A DNA stretch of 64,000 nucleotides from CAVSRC01 sp963732845 (lineage in GTDB: Bacteria > Pseudomonadota > Alphaproteobacteria > Rhizobiales > Kaistiaceae): NCBI GenBank assembly GCA_963732845.1, contig CAVTBE010000019.1:37378-101377 (forward strand), in the 5' to 3' direction. The notes beneath the pieces are model-generated. The model made no database searches. It worked only from the letters and a program-made list of their open reading frames with translations, and was not told where the DNA came from. The position numbers and the translations under genes are program-made. Positions 8,358 to 16,885 of the stretch are shown here, in pieces. Each line of letters opens with the position of its first letter. The stretch's first letter is position 1.

Positions 8358-8400
8358 TTGGGCTGCCTTTCGAGCCTTGCCCGCCACCGCCGGGAGTGAG

Positions 8401-9024
8401 ATGACTCCTGACGGAACGGGATTTGCAGAAACCACGCTCAGGGTTTCGGAACGGGACGGAACGTGGGAGGCGACCGCTTCAGGCGGGGCACAGATGATGG
8501 AAGACAGGGATTCGGCCGGACGGGGCGCAAGCGAACCTGTTGCCTTCGGGCGTCGGCTTGCCGGCTCGGAGGCTTTCAAGGCGATGTTCCGCGAGGGCAT
8601 GGGGCTGGTCGAGGAGACGGCGAGCTACCTCGATCGCGACGGACGCCGGGATTCGAAGCGCCTGTCGCGGGCGGGCTCGCTGTCCTATGCAGCCGAATCC
8701 ATGCGGCTGACCACGCGGCTGATGCAGCTCGCCTCGTGGCTCCTGCTGCAGCGGGCGGTGAACGAGGGCGATATCAGCGCCGAACAGGCCCGGCACGAGC
8801 GCGCCAAGGTCAAGCTCGGCGGCGTGTCGTCGGCGACCGACGGGCCCGGCTGGGATGACCTGCCCCTGCAGCTGAGGGAGCTGATCGACCGCTCGCTGCG
8901 CCTCCAGGGGAGGGTGATCCGCCTGGATGTGGCGCTCCGCCAGGAGCCGGAAGCTCAGGCGGTGGACAATCCGGTGGCGCGCGACCTCGGTCGCATCGCC
9001 GATGCCTTCGGCGGGCGCAAATAG
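8401..9024 (+). CDS. rcdA: RcdA-like regulator of CtrA degradation (DUF1465)
   Basis: DUF1465 protein. The conserved part starts at about residue 45 with VAFGRRLAGSEAFKAMFREGMGLVEETASYLD, followed by a helical bundle (SLSYAAESMRLTTRLMQLASWLLLQRAV) and ends with NPVARDLGRIADAFG. In Caulobacter, RcdA is an adaptor that helps deliver CtrA and other substrates to ClpXP through CpdR and PopA. The ATG at 8401 follows GGGAGTGAG closely; ATG at 8494 is an alternative that removes a variable leader. A probable CtrA box at 8226 suggests feedback control. Confidence 0.82.
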   Translation: MTPDGTGFAETTLRVSERDGTWEATASGGAQMMEDRDSAGRGASEPVAFGRRLAGSEAFKAMFREGMGLVEETASYLDRDGRRDSKRLSRAGSLSYAAESMRLTTRLMQLASWLLLQRAVNEGDISAEQARHERAKVKLGGVSSATDGPGWDDLPLQLRELIDRSLRLQGRVIRLDVALRQEPEAQAVDNPVARDLGRIADAFGGRK

Positions 9025-9044
9025 GGCAGCGAGAGGGGTTTCAG

Positions 9045-9074
9045 AAAAGCAAAGCCCCGGCCGAAGCCGGGGCT
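9045..9074 (-). terminator. rpmE terminator
   Basis: Perfect nine-base-pair stem (9053-9061 with 9066-9074) closed by a TTCG tetraloop on the minus strand, followed on that strand by TTTGCTTTTC. It ends the rpmE transcript 28 bases after its stop codon. Confidence 0.85.
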
Positions 9075-9102
9075 GACGTCCTCCCGGTATAAATCCCCGG
9101 GA

Positions 9103-9333
9103 TCAGCTCTCGCCGCCCATGAGGCCCTTGTAGCGCGTCTTGAAGCGCGACACGCGGCCACCGCGGTCGACCAGATGCTGGGTGCCGCCGGTCCACGCCG
9201 GGTGGGTCTTGGGGTCGATGTCGAGATGTAGCGTCGCGCCGGGCTCGCCATAGGTCGAACGGGTGACGTATTCGGTCCCGTCGGTCATGACGACCTTGAT
9301 GTCGTGATAGTCCGGATGAATTTCTTTTTTCAT
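9103..9333 (-). CDS. rpmE: Ribosomal protein L31
   Basis: bL31 of 76 residues, part of the large ribosomal subunit. It starts MKKEIHPDYHDIKVVMTDG and contains THPAWTGG and the basic SRFKTRYKGL tail of the family. The CXXC zinc motif of zinc-binding L31 is absent, so this is the zinc-independent form usual in Rhizobiales. Start at 9333: the ATG is followed by MKKEIHP, the universal N-terminus; the longer open frame upstream is not conserved. Monocistronic, with its own terminator. Confidence 0.96.
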   Translation of the reverse strand: MKKEIHPDYHDIKVVMTDGTEYVTRSTYGEPGATLHLDIDPKTHPAWTGGTQHLVDRGGRVSRFKTRYKGLMGGES

Positions 9334-9423
9334 GGCCCAAAACCTCGAATTTCGGGGGCGCCGGCTCGTCGCCACCGCTTTGTTGGCGCGGGTATAGCGG
9401 AGCGGCCGCGACGGGGCAAGGCC

Positions 9424-9447
9424 GCCCCCGCAGTCTGCGGCGGGGGC
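9424..9447 (-). terminator. Hairpin after the OmpA-domain gene
   Basis: Eight-base-pair GC stem (9424-9431 with 9440-9447) five bases beyond the stop of the minus-strand OmpA-domain gene. No T run, so this is a transcript-end hairpin rather than a textbook terminator. Confidence 0.5.
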
Positions 9448-9452
9448 TTGGC

Positions 9453-10478
9453 CTAGCGCTCGGTCAGCTTCAGCTCGATGCGCCGGTTCTTGGAGAAGAC
9501 ATCAGGCGTGTCGCCCTCTTCCAGCGGCTGGAACTCGCCATAGCCGGCGGCGACCAGCCGCTGCGGCGGGATGCCCCGCGAGATGAAGAATTCGACCACC
9601 GAGATGGCGCGGGCGGCCGACAGCTCCCAGTTCGACTTGAAGCGTCCGCCGCCGCTGATCGGCTGCTTGTCGGTGTGGCCGTTGATCTGCAGGACCCAGG
9701 GGATGTCTTCGGGGATCTCCTGGATCAGGTCGACGATGGCACTGGCCACCTTGTCGAGCTCGACCTTGCCCTGATCGTTGATATCGGCCGAGCCGGTGGC
9801 GAAGAGCACCTCGGACTGGAAGACGAAACGGTCGCCGACGATGCGGATATCCGGGCGGTCGCCGAGGATCTGGCGCAGGCGGCCGAAGAAGTCGGAGCGG
9901 TAGCGCGACAGCTCCTGGACGCGCTGGGCGAGCGCCACATTGAGCCGGCGGCCGAGATCGGCGATCTGCGTCTGGCTCTCCTTGTCCTTCTGCTCGGAGA
10001 CGTTGAGCGCCGACTCCAGCGCGGCGATCTGGTTGCGCAGCGCGGCGATCTGCTGGTTGAGCAATTCGACCTGCGACAGGGCGCGCTGGCTCACCTGCTG
10101 CTCGTTCTCGAGATCGGTGTTGAGGGCGGCGATCTTGGCGTCGGCGGCCGTCGAGATGCCGGTCTGGTTGTCGAGCACGTTGCGCAGCCGGTCGCGCTCG
10201 CTCGTGGTCGCCGAGAGGCTCGCCTGCAGTGCGGCGAGCGTGTCGGAGGTATCGCTGCTCTTCGCCTTCTCGAGCGCCAGCATCTCGGTGAGCTGGGCAA
10301 TCTGCGCGTTGAGGCGCTGGAGCACGGTGTCCTTGCCGGTGATCTCGCGGCTGAGCAGGAACTGCACCAGGGCGAAGATCGACAGGAGGAAGATGAAGAC
10401 CAGCAGCAGGTTGGTCAGAACGTCGACGAAGCTCGGCCAGTATTCGGCGCGAGCGACCATGCGGCGGGCGCGGGCCAA
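9453..10478 (-). CDS. OmpA/MotB-domain peptidoglycan-binding membrane protein
   Basis: A 341-residue protein. A short cytoplasmic start is followed by one membrane helix (residues 15-45, VDVLTNLLLVFIFLLSIFALVQFLL) containing the Asp of the MotB/TolR/ExbD type proton path. A long coiled coil (about 55-190) follows, then a C-terminal OmpA-like domain with VLFATGSADI, QINGHTDKQP and NRRIELKL. It follows the ExbB/MotA-like gene by 3 bases. The pair therefore resembles a proton-driven stator anchored to the wall, as in MotAB and TolQR, but without flagellar genes nearby. Its role in the envelope is unknown. Confidence 0.85.
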   Translation of the reverse strand: MARARRMVARAEYWPSFVDVLTNLLLVFIFLLSIFALVQFLLSREITGKDTVLQRLNAQIAQLTEMLALEKAKSSDTSDTLAALQASLSATTSERDRLRNVLDNQTGISTAADAKIAALNTDLENEQQVSQRALSQVELLNQQIAALRNQIAALESALNVSEQKDKESQTQIADLGRRLNVALAQRVQELSRYRSDFFGRLRQILGDRPDIRIVGDRFVFQSEVLFATGSADINDQGKVELDKVASAIVDLIQEIPEDIPWVLQINGHTDKQPISGGGRFKSNWELSAARAISVVEFFISRGIPPQRLVAAGYGEFQPLEEGDTPDVFSKNRRIELKLTER

Positions 10479-10481
10479 GGT

Positions 10482-11528
10482 CTATTCTCCGGGAGCTGGC
10501 GTCTGAAGCGCGCGGGCGATCGTCTCGAGCAGGGCCTGGACTTCCTTCTGCTGCTCGGACTGGGTCTCGACCCAGCTCCTGACCACCTGCTGCTCGCTGC
10601 GCATGTGTTGCACAAGCCCCTGGATGCCCTCCGCAAGGTTTGCCATGGCGGTGGTGGCGCGCGTGGTGCCGGCGGCGGCCGAGGTCGCATGGTCGCCGAT
10701 ACGGTCCTCGTGGATGGTGCGGGTGAGGCGCTCGATGGCGACGCGCAGGTCCTCGGCGGTGGTGGCGCCGCCGCGGTCGAGGGCGTCGGGGTCGAGATCG
10801 GTGACCGTCGACAGCCAGTCCTCGAGGTCGTTGTAGAACATGCTCTGCGCCTGACCGGCCTGGAGGTCGAGGAAACCGAGCACCAGCGAGCCGGCGAGGC
10901 CGAACAGCGAGGATGAGAAGGCGGTGCCCATGCCGTTCAGCGGCGCGGCGAGGCCGGCCTTGAGATCCTCGAAGATGACGCCGGAATTGGACGAGGAGAT
11001 GTCGAGGCTGCGGATGGTGTCGGCGACGGCGCCGACCGTCTGCAAGAGGCCCCAGAAGGTGCCGAGCAGGCCGAGGAAGATCAACAGGCTCGTCAGGTAG
11101 CGGCCCAGGTCGCGATCCTCGTCGAGCCGCATCTGGATCGAATCGAGGATGGAACGCATCGTCTGGGTGGAAATCGCCATGCGGCCGATGCGGTCGCCGA
11201 GAAGGGTGGCCATCGGCGCCAGCAGGACCGGCGGGCGTTCAACCTCGATGCCGGGCTCGGCGACGCGGAAGGTGTTGACCCAGCGGATTTCCGGGAACAG
11301 GCGGACGATCTGGCGGAAGGCGAGGCCGATGCCGATGAACAGCACCGCGATGATGACGCTGTTGAGCCCGGGATTGGCAAAGTAGGCGGTGTAGACCTGA
11401 CGGTAGAGGGCCAGTGCGATGAAGGCGGCGATGATCAGAAAGATAGTCATGCGCCACAGGTAGACCTGCGGGCTGGCCAGCTTGTACGGGTCGTATTCGC
11501 GTGTCCGCGCTCTTCGGAAAAACCGCAA
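10482..11528 (-). CDS. MotA/TolQ/ExbB-family proton channel subunit
   Basis: A 348-residue membrane protein. Two N-terminal helices (about residues 28-75) are followed by a cytoplasmic stretch and the two channel helices LTSLLIFLGLLGTFWGLLQTVGAV and GMGTAFSSSLFGLAGSLVLGF, which carry the LGLLGTFWG signature of MotA/ExbB/TolQ proteins. The last 80 residues are a cytoplasmic coiled coil with QSEQQKEVQALLETIAR. It forms an operon with the OmpA-domain gene downstream. The distance from flagellar and tonB genes, and a separate tolQ in this window, argue for a dedicated envelope motor of unknown function. Confidence 0.85.
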   Translation of the reverse strand: MRFFRRARTREYDPYKLASPQVYLWRMTIFLIIAAFIALALYRQVYTAYFANPGLNSVIIAVLFIGIGLAFRQIVRLFPEIRWVNTFRVAEPGIEVERPPVLLAPMATLLGDRIGRMAISTQTMRSILDSIQMRLDEDRDLGRYLTSLLIFLGLLGTFWGLLQTVGAVADTIRSLDISSSNSGVIFEDLKAGLAAPLNGMGTAFSSSLFGLAGSLVLGFLDLQAGQAQSMFYNDLEDWLSTVTDLDPDALDRGGATTAEDLRVAIERLTRTIHEDRIGDHATSAAAGTTRATTAMANLAEGIQGLVQHMRSEQQVVRSWVETQSEQQKEVQALLETIARALQTPAPGE

Positions 11529-11619
11529 GATCGGTGCCTCTTTCGCTTGGCACGAGTTTTAGCGTGATTTGTGACCTCAGAGAAACGGCAAAATCGCGGC
11601 GGACCGCGAAAAAGCCGGG

Positions 11620-12420
11620 TCAGGCGCCGGTACGGGCGGTGGTGATGTTGTCGAGCATGGCGGCGTGGATCGCGTCGTTGCCGGCGACCACCGAGTTGGT
11701 GGCGAACATCTCAGCCGTGCCCTTGGTGTCGGTGACCTTGCCGCCAGCCTCACGGATCATCACGATGCCGGCCGCGATATCCCACGGGCTGACGCCGTTC
11801 TCCCAGTAGCCGTCGAGGCGGCCCGACGCCACCCAGGCGAGGTCGGTCGCCGCCGAGCCCGAGCGGCGCAGGCCGGCGAGCTTGGGCATCATCCGGTTGA
11901 TCTCGGGGATGGCGAGGTCGTGCGTGCGCCGGCCAATCCCCGGCAGGCCGGTGGCGATGACGCAATCGCCGAGATTGCGGCGCGCCGCCACCCGCAGGCG
12001 GCGGTCGTTGAGAAAGGCGCCGCTGCCTTTTTCGGCGACATAGAGCTCGTTGAGGATCGGATTGAAGATCACGCCGGCGACGAGCTGGCCTTCGCGCTCG
12101 AGCGCCAGCGAGACGGCGAAGAGGGGAATGCCGTGGAGGAAATTGGTGGTGCCGTCGAGCGGATCGATGATCCAGCGGTGGGTCTCGTCGTTGCCGGCGA
12201 TGGTGCCGCTCTCCTCGGTCAGGAAGCCGTAGGCGGGACGCGCCTTGCGCAGTTCGGCGATCAGCACCTCGTCGGCGCGGCGGTCGGCGGCGGAGACGAA
12301 ATCGCCGGGTCCCTTGAGCGAAACTTGGAGGTTCTCGACCTCGCCGAAATCGCGAGTGAGGCCGCGGCCGGCCTTGAGCACGGCCTGGACCATGACGTTG
12401 AGGAGGGCAGTGCGGGCCAT
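11620..12420 (-). CDS. suhB: Inositol monophosphatase family protein (SuhB-like)
   Basis: A 266-residue Mg-dependent phosphatase. Metal-binding motifs are WIIDPLDGTTNFLHG in the middle and GVSPWDIAAGIVMIREAGG in the C-terminal half, preceded by DFVSAADRRADE and LTEESG. SuhB-type enzymes act on inositol-1-phosphate and also bind transcription complexes. The ATG at 12420 (MARTALLNVM) is the family N-terminus; an upstream frame to 12462 is not conserved. The neighbour downstream on the minus strand is the ExbB-like gene, 91 bases away. Confidence 0.92.
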   Translation of the reverse strand: MARTALLNVMVQAVLKAGRGLTRDFGEVENLQVSLKGPGDFVSAADRRADEVLIAELRKARPAYGFLTEESGTIAGNDETHRWIIDPLDGTTNFLHGIPLFAVSLALEREGQLVAGVIFNPILNELYVAEKGSGAFLNDRRLRVAARRNLGDCVIATGLPGIGRRTHDLAIPEINRMMPKLAGLRRSGSAATDLAWVASGRLDGYWENGVSPWDIAAGIVMIREAGGKVTDTKGTAEMFATNSVVAGNDAIHAAMLDNITTARTGA

Positions 12421-12497
12421 GTCTGGGGATTTCCGGTTGGGAGGGTGTGCCTCTCGCACCACACTTCACGGCCAGCATCAAGAGGCAATGATGCAGA

Positions 12498-13748
12498 TCA
12501 GTCTGCCGGCCAGCGCTGGGCGGCGTCGATGGCCTGCTGACGCTGTTCCGGCGTCAGGCCGGCGACGAACTTGTCGAGGAAGTCGTCGGTCTTGCCGGCG
12601 CGGCTGGCGAGGAAGTGGTATTTGGCGGCCTCGACCGGATCGGCCGGGGTGCCGGTGCCGGTGGCCAGGATGCGCGCCAGCCGGTTCTGGGCGATCGGGT
12701 TGCCGAGATCGGCGGCGCGCCGGAACCAGACGACGGCGGCCGCCTCGTCCTTGGCGGTGCCGATGCCGTTGAACAGGCGGATGGCGTATTCGATCTCGGC
12801 CGGAACGTGGTTCTGATGGGCCGCGTCGGCGAACAGCCGCGTGGCGTGTTCCTTGTCCTCGGCGACGCCATCGCCCTTGTCGTAGAACTGGGCCAGCACG
12901 TATTCGGCGTCGGCGCTGCCGGTCGCCGCGGCGCTTTCGAGCAGGGCCACGGCGCGGGCCACGTCGCGCGGCCGCGCCTTGCCCTCGATGTAGAGGAGGG
13001 CGAGGTTGTACATGGCGCTGACCTGGCCGTGGGCGGCGGCACTCTCGAAATAGTCGGCCGCCTTGCTGCGATCGACCGGCACGCCGCGCCCCTCGAGGTA
13101 CATGTTGCCGAGCGCAAATTCAGCCTCGCGGTCGCCGCCGGTGGCGGCACGCTGGTACCACTGCGCCGCCTCGACGAAATTCTGCGCCACCCCGTAGCCG
13201 CCCTCGTAGATCACGCCGAGCAGCGTCTCGGCGGCGGTGTCGCCGGCCTCGGCGCGCGGCAGGGCGATGTTGCGGGCGGAGATGTAGAGGCCGCGCTGGA
13301 AGGCCCCATAGGCAAGGTCCGGCTCGCCGTCGCCACCGCCGGTCGCAGGTGGGGCAGCGTTCGCCGTCGCAGCGGGCAGGGCTGCCGGAGCGGGGCCGCT
13401 GGCGTCGGTCGGGGCCATGGCGTCGGCCGGTTGACCGGCGGCCACGCCCGGCGCCGGCTGCTCGGCCCCGGCTTGCGTACCGGCCTCAGCCGGCCGCGGG
13501 GTCGGCAGTGGCGGAACCTTGTGCGCGGGCCCTGCCGTGACGGGCGGGGCAACAGCGGCCGGCGCTGCCGGGGCGGCGGGAACCAGCGACACCGGACCGG
13601 CTGCCGGCGCCGCCGGGGCGTCCGATGGCGGTGCCGGCGTGTCTGATGGCGGCGTGAGCACCAGGGGGCCGTCCTGGGCCAGCGCCGGGACAAACGCCGG
13701 GAGGGTGGCGAAGCAGAGCGCCGCGGTGGCGGTGATGAGGCGCCTCAT
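12498..13748 (-). CDS. Secreted Sel1/TPR-repeat protein with Pro/Ala-rich linker
   Basis: A 416-residue protein. Residues 1-24 are a signal peptide (cleavage after PALA). About 120 residues of Pro/Ala-rich linker follow, then seven or so Sel1 repeats of about 36 residues, with recurring A-E--LG-MY--G-GV cores such as AEFALGNMYLEGRGV and AEYVLAQFYDKGDGV. Sel1 proteins scaffold protein-protein contacts; the linker suggests a periplasmic or surface location. The ATG overlaps the stop of the upstream ThiE-like gene in an ATGA junction, so the two are coupled. Confidence 0.85.
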   Translation of the reverse strand: MRRLITATAALCFATLPAFVPALAQDGPLVLTPPSDTPAPPSDAPAAPAAGPVSLVPAAPAAPAAVAPPVTAGPAHKVPPLPTPRPAEAGTQAGAEQPAPGVAAGQPADAMAPTDASGPAPAALPAATANAAPPATGGGDGEPDLAYGAFQRGLYISARNIALPRAEAGDTAAETLLGVIYEGGYGVAQNFVEAAQWYQRAATGGDREAEFALGNMYLEGRGVPVDRSKAADYFESAAAHGQVSAMYNLALLYIEGKARPRDVARAVALLESAAATGSADAEYVLAQFYDKGDGVAEDKEHATRLFADAAHQNHVPAEIEYAIRLFNGIGTAKDEAAAVVWFRRAADLGNPIAQNRLARILATGTGTPADPVEAAKYHFLASRAGKTDDFLDKFVAGLTPEQRQQAIDAAQRWPAD

Positions 13749-14398
13749 GTCGCCGCCTCGCTGCTCTTTGCCAGGTGCTCGCAGGCCTCCGCAACGGCGG
13801 CGCCGGCGCCCCGCGGGTCGTCCCAGACGGCGCCGGACAGGGCCACGAACTCGATCCCCTCTTGGGCTGCTTCGCGCACCGAATCCAGCCTGCGGCCGCC
13901 CATGACGACGGCCGGGATGACGGTGACGGCCGACCACCAGCCGGCCAAGTCAAGCGCCTTGGGAAAGATGCCGTCGCCGGTATCGCCGTCGAGGCGGCCG
14001 AAGAAAAGGAAATCGGGCGAGGCTTCGCCGGCGGCCAGGGCCTCGTGGCGGGAGGCGATCCCGGCGGCGCCGATCATGCGTTGCGGCCGCATGGCGGTGA
14101 CGGCGGCGGCGAGATCGGCCAGGCCGCTGTCGATGAGCACGCCATCGGCATGGGTGCGGCCGACGATGCGCGTATCGCCGTGGACGATGGCCGCGACGCC
14201 GGCATTCTGGGCAATCGGCACGAAGGCCTGCGCCGCCTGCTGCAGGCTGGCGGGGTCGGCGGCATGGGCAGCAATGATCAGGGAAGCAACGTCGCCACCC
14301 GACAGAGCGTCGGCGACAAGCGGAGCGAACGTCTCGGCGTCAACCCCGGCGGGGGTCACCAGACACAGGCGGCAACGGCTTGCGGTGTCGTTCGCCAT
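13745..14398 (-). CDS. ThiE-like thiamine phosphate synthase family protein
   Basis: A 217-residue TIM-barrel protein resembling thiamine phosphate synthase: LCLVTPAG at the N-terminus, AAIVHGDTRIVGRTHADGVLID in the middle, and a phosphate-binding end VVMGGRRLDSVREAAQEGIEFVAL. The classical ThiE residues QLR...KD and GPI(F/Y)-T are replaced, which is common for the stand-alone rhizobial homologue placed far from thiCOSG. Whether it makes thiamine phosphate is therefore uncertain. It is coupled to the Sel1 gene. Confidence 0.75.
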   Translation of the reverse strand: MANDTASRCRLCLVTPAGVDAETFAPLVADALSGGDVASLIIAAHAADPASLQQAAQAFVPIAQNAGVAAIVHGDTRIVGRTHADGVLIDSGLADLAAAVTAMRPQRMIGAAGIASRHEALAAGEASPDFLFFGRLDGDTGDGIFPKALDLAGWWSAVTVIPAVVMGGRRLDSVREAAQEGIEFVALSGAVWDDPRGAGAAVAEACEHLAKSSEAAT

Positions 14399-14448
14399 GG
14401 CACAGGCCCACCTCGCCCCCGGGGCTGCCCTCCACCTCTTTCAACAAA

Positions 14449-14477
14449 TCCCGGCCTCACATTGAGCGAGGCCGGGG
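14449..14477 (-). terminator. fba terminator
   Basis: Perfect nine-base-pair stem (14450-14458 with 14468-14476), followed on the minus strand by ATTTGTTG. It lies 35 bases beyond the aldolase stop. Confidence 0.7.
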
Positions 14478-14510
14478 TTCCAATGCAACCGCATTCGGGT
14501 TTTTTGCGGG

Positions 14511-15542
14511 CTAGGCAGCCTGTTTCTCGGCCGCTGCCGACCAGGTTCCCTTGGAAGCGAGGCTGTTCATGCGGGCGCGATGGTTGAAGGCCGCCTGACC
14601 GGCCGCTACGCCGCTTGGCTTGCCGCCCCACGCCTGGATCGCCGCCGCCTGCAGGGCGCGGCCGTAGGAATAGGTCAGCGACCACGGCATGCCGCCGATG
14701 GCGTTCATCAGCGACAGATGCTCGGTCGCCATCTCGTCTGACTGGCCGCCGGAGAGGAAGGCAATGCCGGCGATCTCGGTCGGAACGCGCGCCTTGAGCA
14801 GCTTCACGGTCTTCTCGGCAACTTCCTGGGCCGAGGCCTGCTTCGCCGACTTCTGGCCGGCGATGACCATGTTCGGCTTCAGGATGGTGCCGGGCAGGCT
14901 GACATTGGCCAGCGCCAGTTCGGCGAACACCACCTGCAGCACCTTGTCGGTGACCGCATAGCAGGTGTCGATGTCATGGGTCGCCTCGGCGCCGTCCATG
15001 AGCACTTCGGGCTCGACGATCGGCACGATCTTGGCTTCCTGGCAGAGCGCCGCGTAGCGGGCCAGGGCGTGGGCGTTGGCGTGAATGCAGTTGTCGGTCG
15101 GGATGCCGGCCGCGATGTCGATCACGGCGCGCCATTTGGCGAAGCGGGCGCCGAGCTCATAGTACTCGGCAAGGCGCTTGCGCAGCCCGTCGAGACCCTC
15201 GGTGATCACCTCGCCGGGGGCGAGCGCCAGCGGCTTGGCGCCGTTGTCCACCTTGATGCCGGGGATCGAGCCGGCCGCCGCGATGAGTTTGGTCAGCGGC
15301 GTGCCGTCCTTGGCCTTCTGGCGGATGGTCTCGTCGTAGAGGATGACGCCGGAAATGTATTGGCTCATCGCCGGCTCGCTGCGGAACAGCATCTCGCGAT
15401 AGTCGCGGCGGCTGTCCTCGGTCGAGGTGAGCTCGATGACGTCGAACCGTTTCTTGATGGTCGACGAACTCTCGTCGGCAGCTAGGATGCCCTTGCCGGG
15501 GGCGACGAGACGGGCAGCGATGTCTTCGAGACGTTCGGACAT
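14511..15542 (-). CDS. fba: Class I fructose-bisphosphate aldolase
   Basis: Schiff-base aldolase of 343 residues that splits fructose-1,6-bisphosphate into glyceraldehyde-3-phosphate and DHAP. The N-terminal GKGILAADESSSTIKKRF, central VPIVEPEVLMDG and the LKPNMV strand with the expected active-site Lys are present; SGGQSDEMA lies towards the C-terminus. The start at 15542 (MSERLEDIAARL) is four codons inside the longest frame and is the family N-terminus. Last gene of the tkt-gap-pgk-fba sugar-phosphate cluster. Confidence 0.94.
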   Translation of the reverse strand: MSERLEDIAARLVAPGKGILAADESSSTIKKRFDVIELTSTEDSRRDYREMLFRSEPAMSQYISGVILYDETIRQKAKDGTPLTKLIAAAGSIPGIKVDNGAKPLALAPGEVITEGLDGLRKRLAEYYELGARFAKWRAVIDIAAGIPTDNCIHANAHALARYAALCQEAKIVPIVEPEVLMDGAEATHDIDTCYAVTDKVLQVVFAELALANVSLPGTILKPNMVIAGQKSAKQASAQEVAEKTVKLLKARVPTEIAGIAFLSGGQSDEMATEHLSLMNAIGGMPWSLTYSYGRALQAAAIQAWGGKPSGVAAGQAAFNHRARMNSLASKGTWSAAAEKQAA

Positions 15543-15676
15543 TGGTCTATCCACTGTTCTGGGGGCTGCCGATGACTATAGCCGAAAACCCCGGATTGTT
15601 CACGACACAGCGCCAGATCTGACGCCGGTATCGGGTCGGCGGGCGAGCTCACCGACCCGGGCACGAGGCATGGACA

Positions 15677-16873
15677 TCAACGCTTGCGCAGGATCTCGAC
15701 ACCGGGAAGGGCCTTGCCCTCCATCCATTCGAGGAATGCGCCGCCGGCGGTCGAGACGAAGGAGAAATCGTCGCCAACCCCCGCCTTGTTGAGCGCCGAC
15801 ACGGTATCGCCGCCACCGGCCACCGAAAGCAGGCCGTTGGCCTTGGTGCGCTCCGCCGCGTGACGGGCGGCCGCGACCGTTGCCTTGTCGAAGGGCGGCA
15901 CCTCGAAAGCACCGAGCGGGCCGTTCCAGACGAGGGTTGCCGCCTTGTCGATCCACTCATTGACGATGGCGATCGACTGCGGCCCGACGTCGAGGATCAT
16001 CTCGTCGGCGGGCACCGCAGCGACCGCAATGGTCCTGGTGGCGACGCCTTCCTTCAGTTCCGTGGCGACAACCACGTCCACCGGCAGCACGATGCTGCAG
16101 CCGGCCTTGGCGGCGGCCTCGATGATGTTGCGGGCGGTATCGGCGAGATCCGGCTCGGCCAGCGACTTGCCGATGGCGACACCTTTGGCGAGCAGGAATG
16201 TGTTCGCCATGCCGCCGCCGATGACCAGCGCATCGACCTTCTCGACCAGGTGGGTCAGCACGTCGATCTTCGACGAGACCTTCGCCCCGCCGACGATGGC
16301 GACCACCGGCCGCTTCGGGCTGCCGAGTGCCGCTTCCAGCGCGCCGATCTCGGCCTCCATGGCCCGGCCGGCATAGGTAGGCAGGAACTTCGACAGGCCT
16401 TCGGTCGAGCAATGGGCGCGGTGGGCGAGCGAGAAGGCGTCGGCGACGAAGATGTCGCCAAGCTTGGCCATCTCGGCCGTCAGGGCGGGGTCGTTCTTCT
16501 CTTCGCCCTTGTGGAAGCGTGTGTTCTCAAGCACCAGCACGTCGCCGTCCTTCATGGCGGCGACGGCCTTCTCGGCCTCCGGTCCCACGCAGTCTGTGGC
16601 AAAGGCGACCGGCTTGCCGAGAACCGCGGCAACCGCCGGCACCACCGGTTTCAGCGTGTATTTGGGGTCCGGACCGTCCTTGGGGCGGCCGAAATGGGCG
16701 AGCAGGATTGCCCTGCCGCCCTTCTCGGTGACCTCGCGGATGGTCGGAGCACTCGCGCGGATGCGGGTGTCGTCGGCGACCTTGCCATCCGCCATGGGAA
16801 CGTTGAGGTCGATGCGGATGAGGACGCGCTTGCCCTTCAGATCGACACCGTCAAGGGTACGAAACGCGCTCAT
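15677..16873 (-). CDS. pgk: Phosphoglycerate kinase
   Basis: A 398-residue glycolytic and gluconeogenic kinase that interconverts 1,3-bisphosphoglycerate and 3-phosphoglycerate. Signature RIDLNVPMADG is at residues 20-30, the substrate-binding AHFGRPK follows, and the C-terminal nucleotide site has LLSVAGGGDTVSAL. Length is usual. It sits 12 bases behind gap, so gap and pgk are cotranscribed. Confidence 0.97.
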   Translation of the reverse strand: MSAFRTLDGVDLKGKRVLIRIDLNVPMADGKVADDTRIRASAPTIREVTEKGGRAILLAHFGRPKDGPDPKYTLKPVVPAVAAVLGKPVAFATDCVGPEAEKAVAAMKDGDVLVLENTRFHKGEEKNDPALTAEMAKLGDIFVADAFSLAHRAHCSTEGLSKFLPTYAGRAMEAEIGALEAALGSPKRPVVAIVGGAKVSSKIDVLTHLVEKVDALVIGGGMANTFLLAKGVAIGKSLAEPDLADTARNIIEAAAKAGCSIVLPVDVVVATELKEGVATRTIAVAAVPADEMILDVGPQSIAIVNEWIDKAATLVWNGPLGAFEVPPFDKATVAAARHAAERTKANGLLSVAGGGDTVSALNKAGVGDDFSFVSTAGGAFLEWMEGKALPGVEILRKR

Positions 16874-16885
16874 GGGGTTGCTCCT

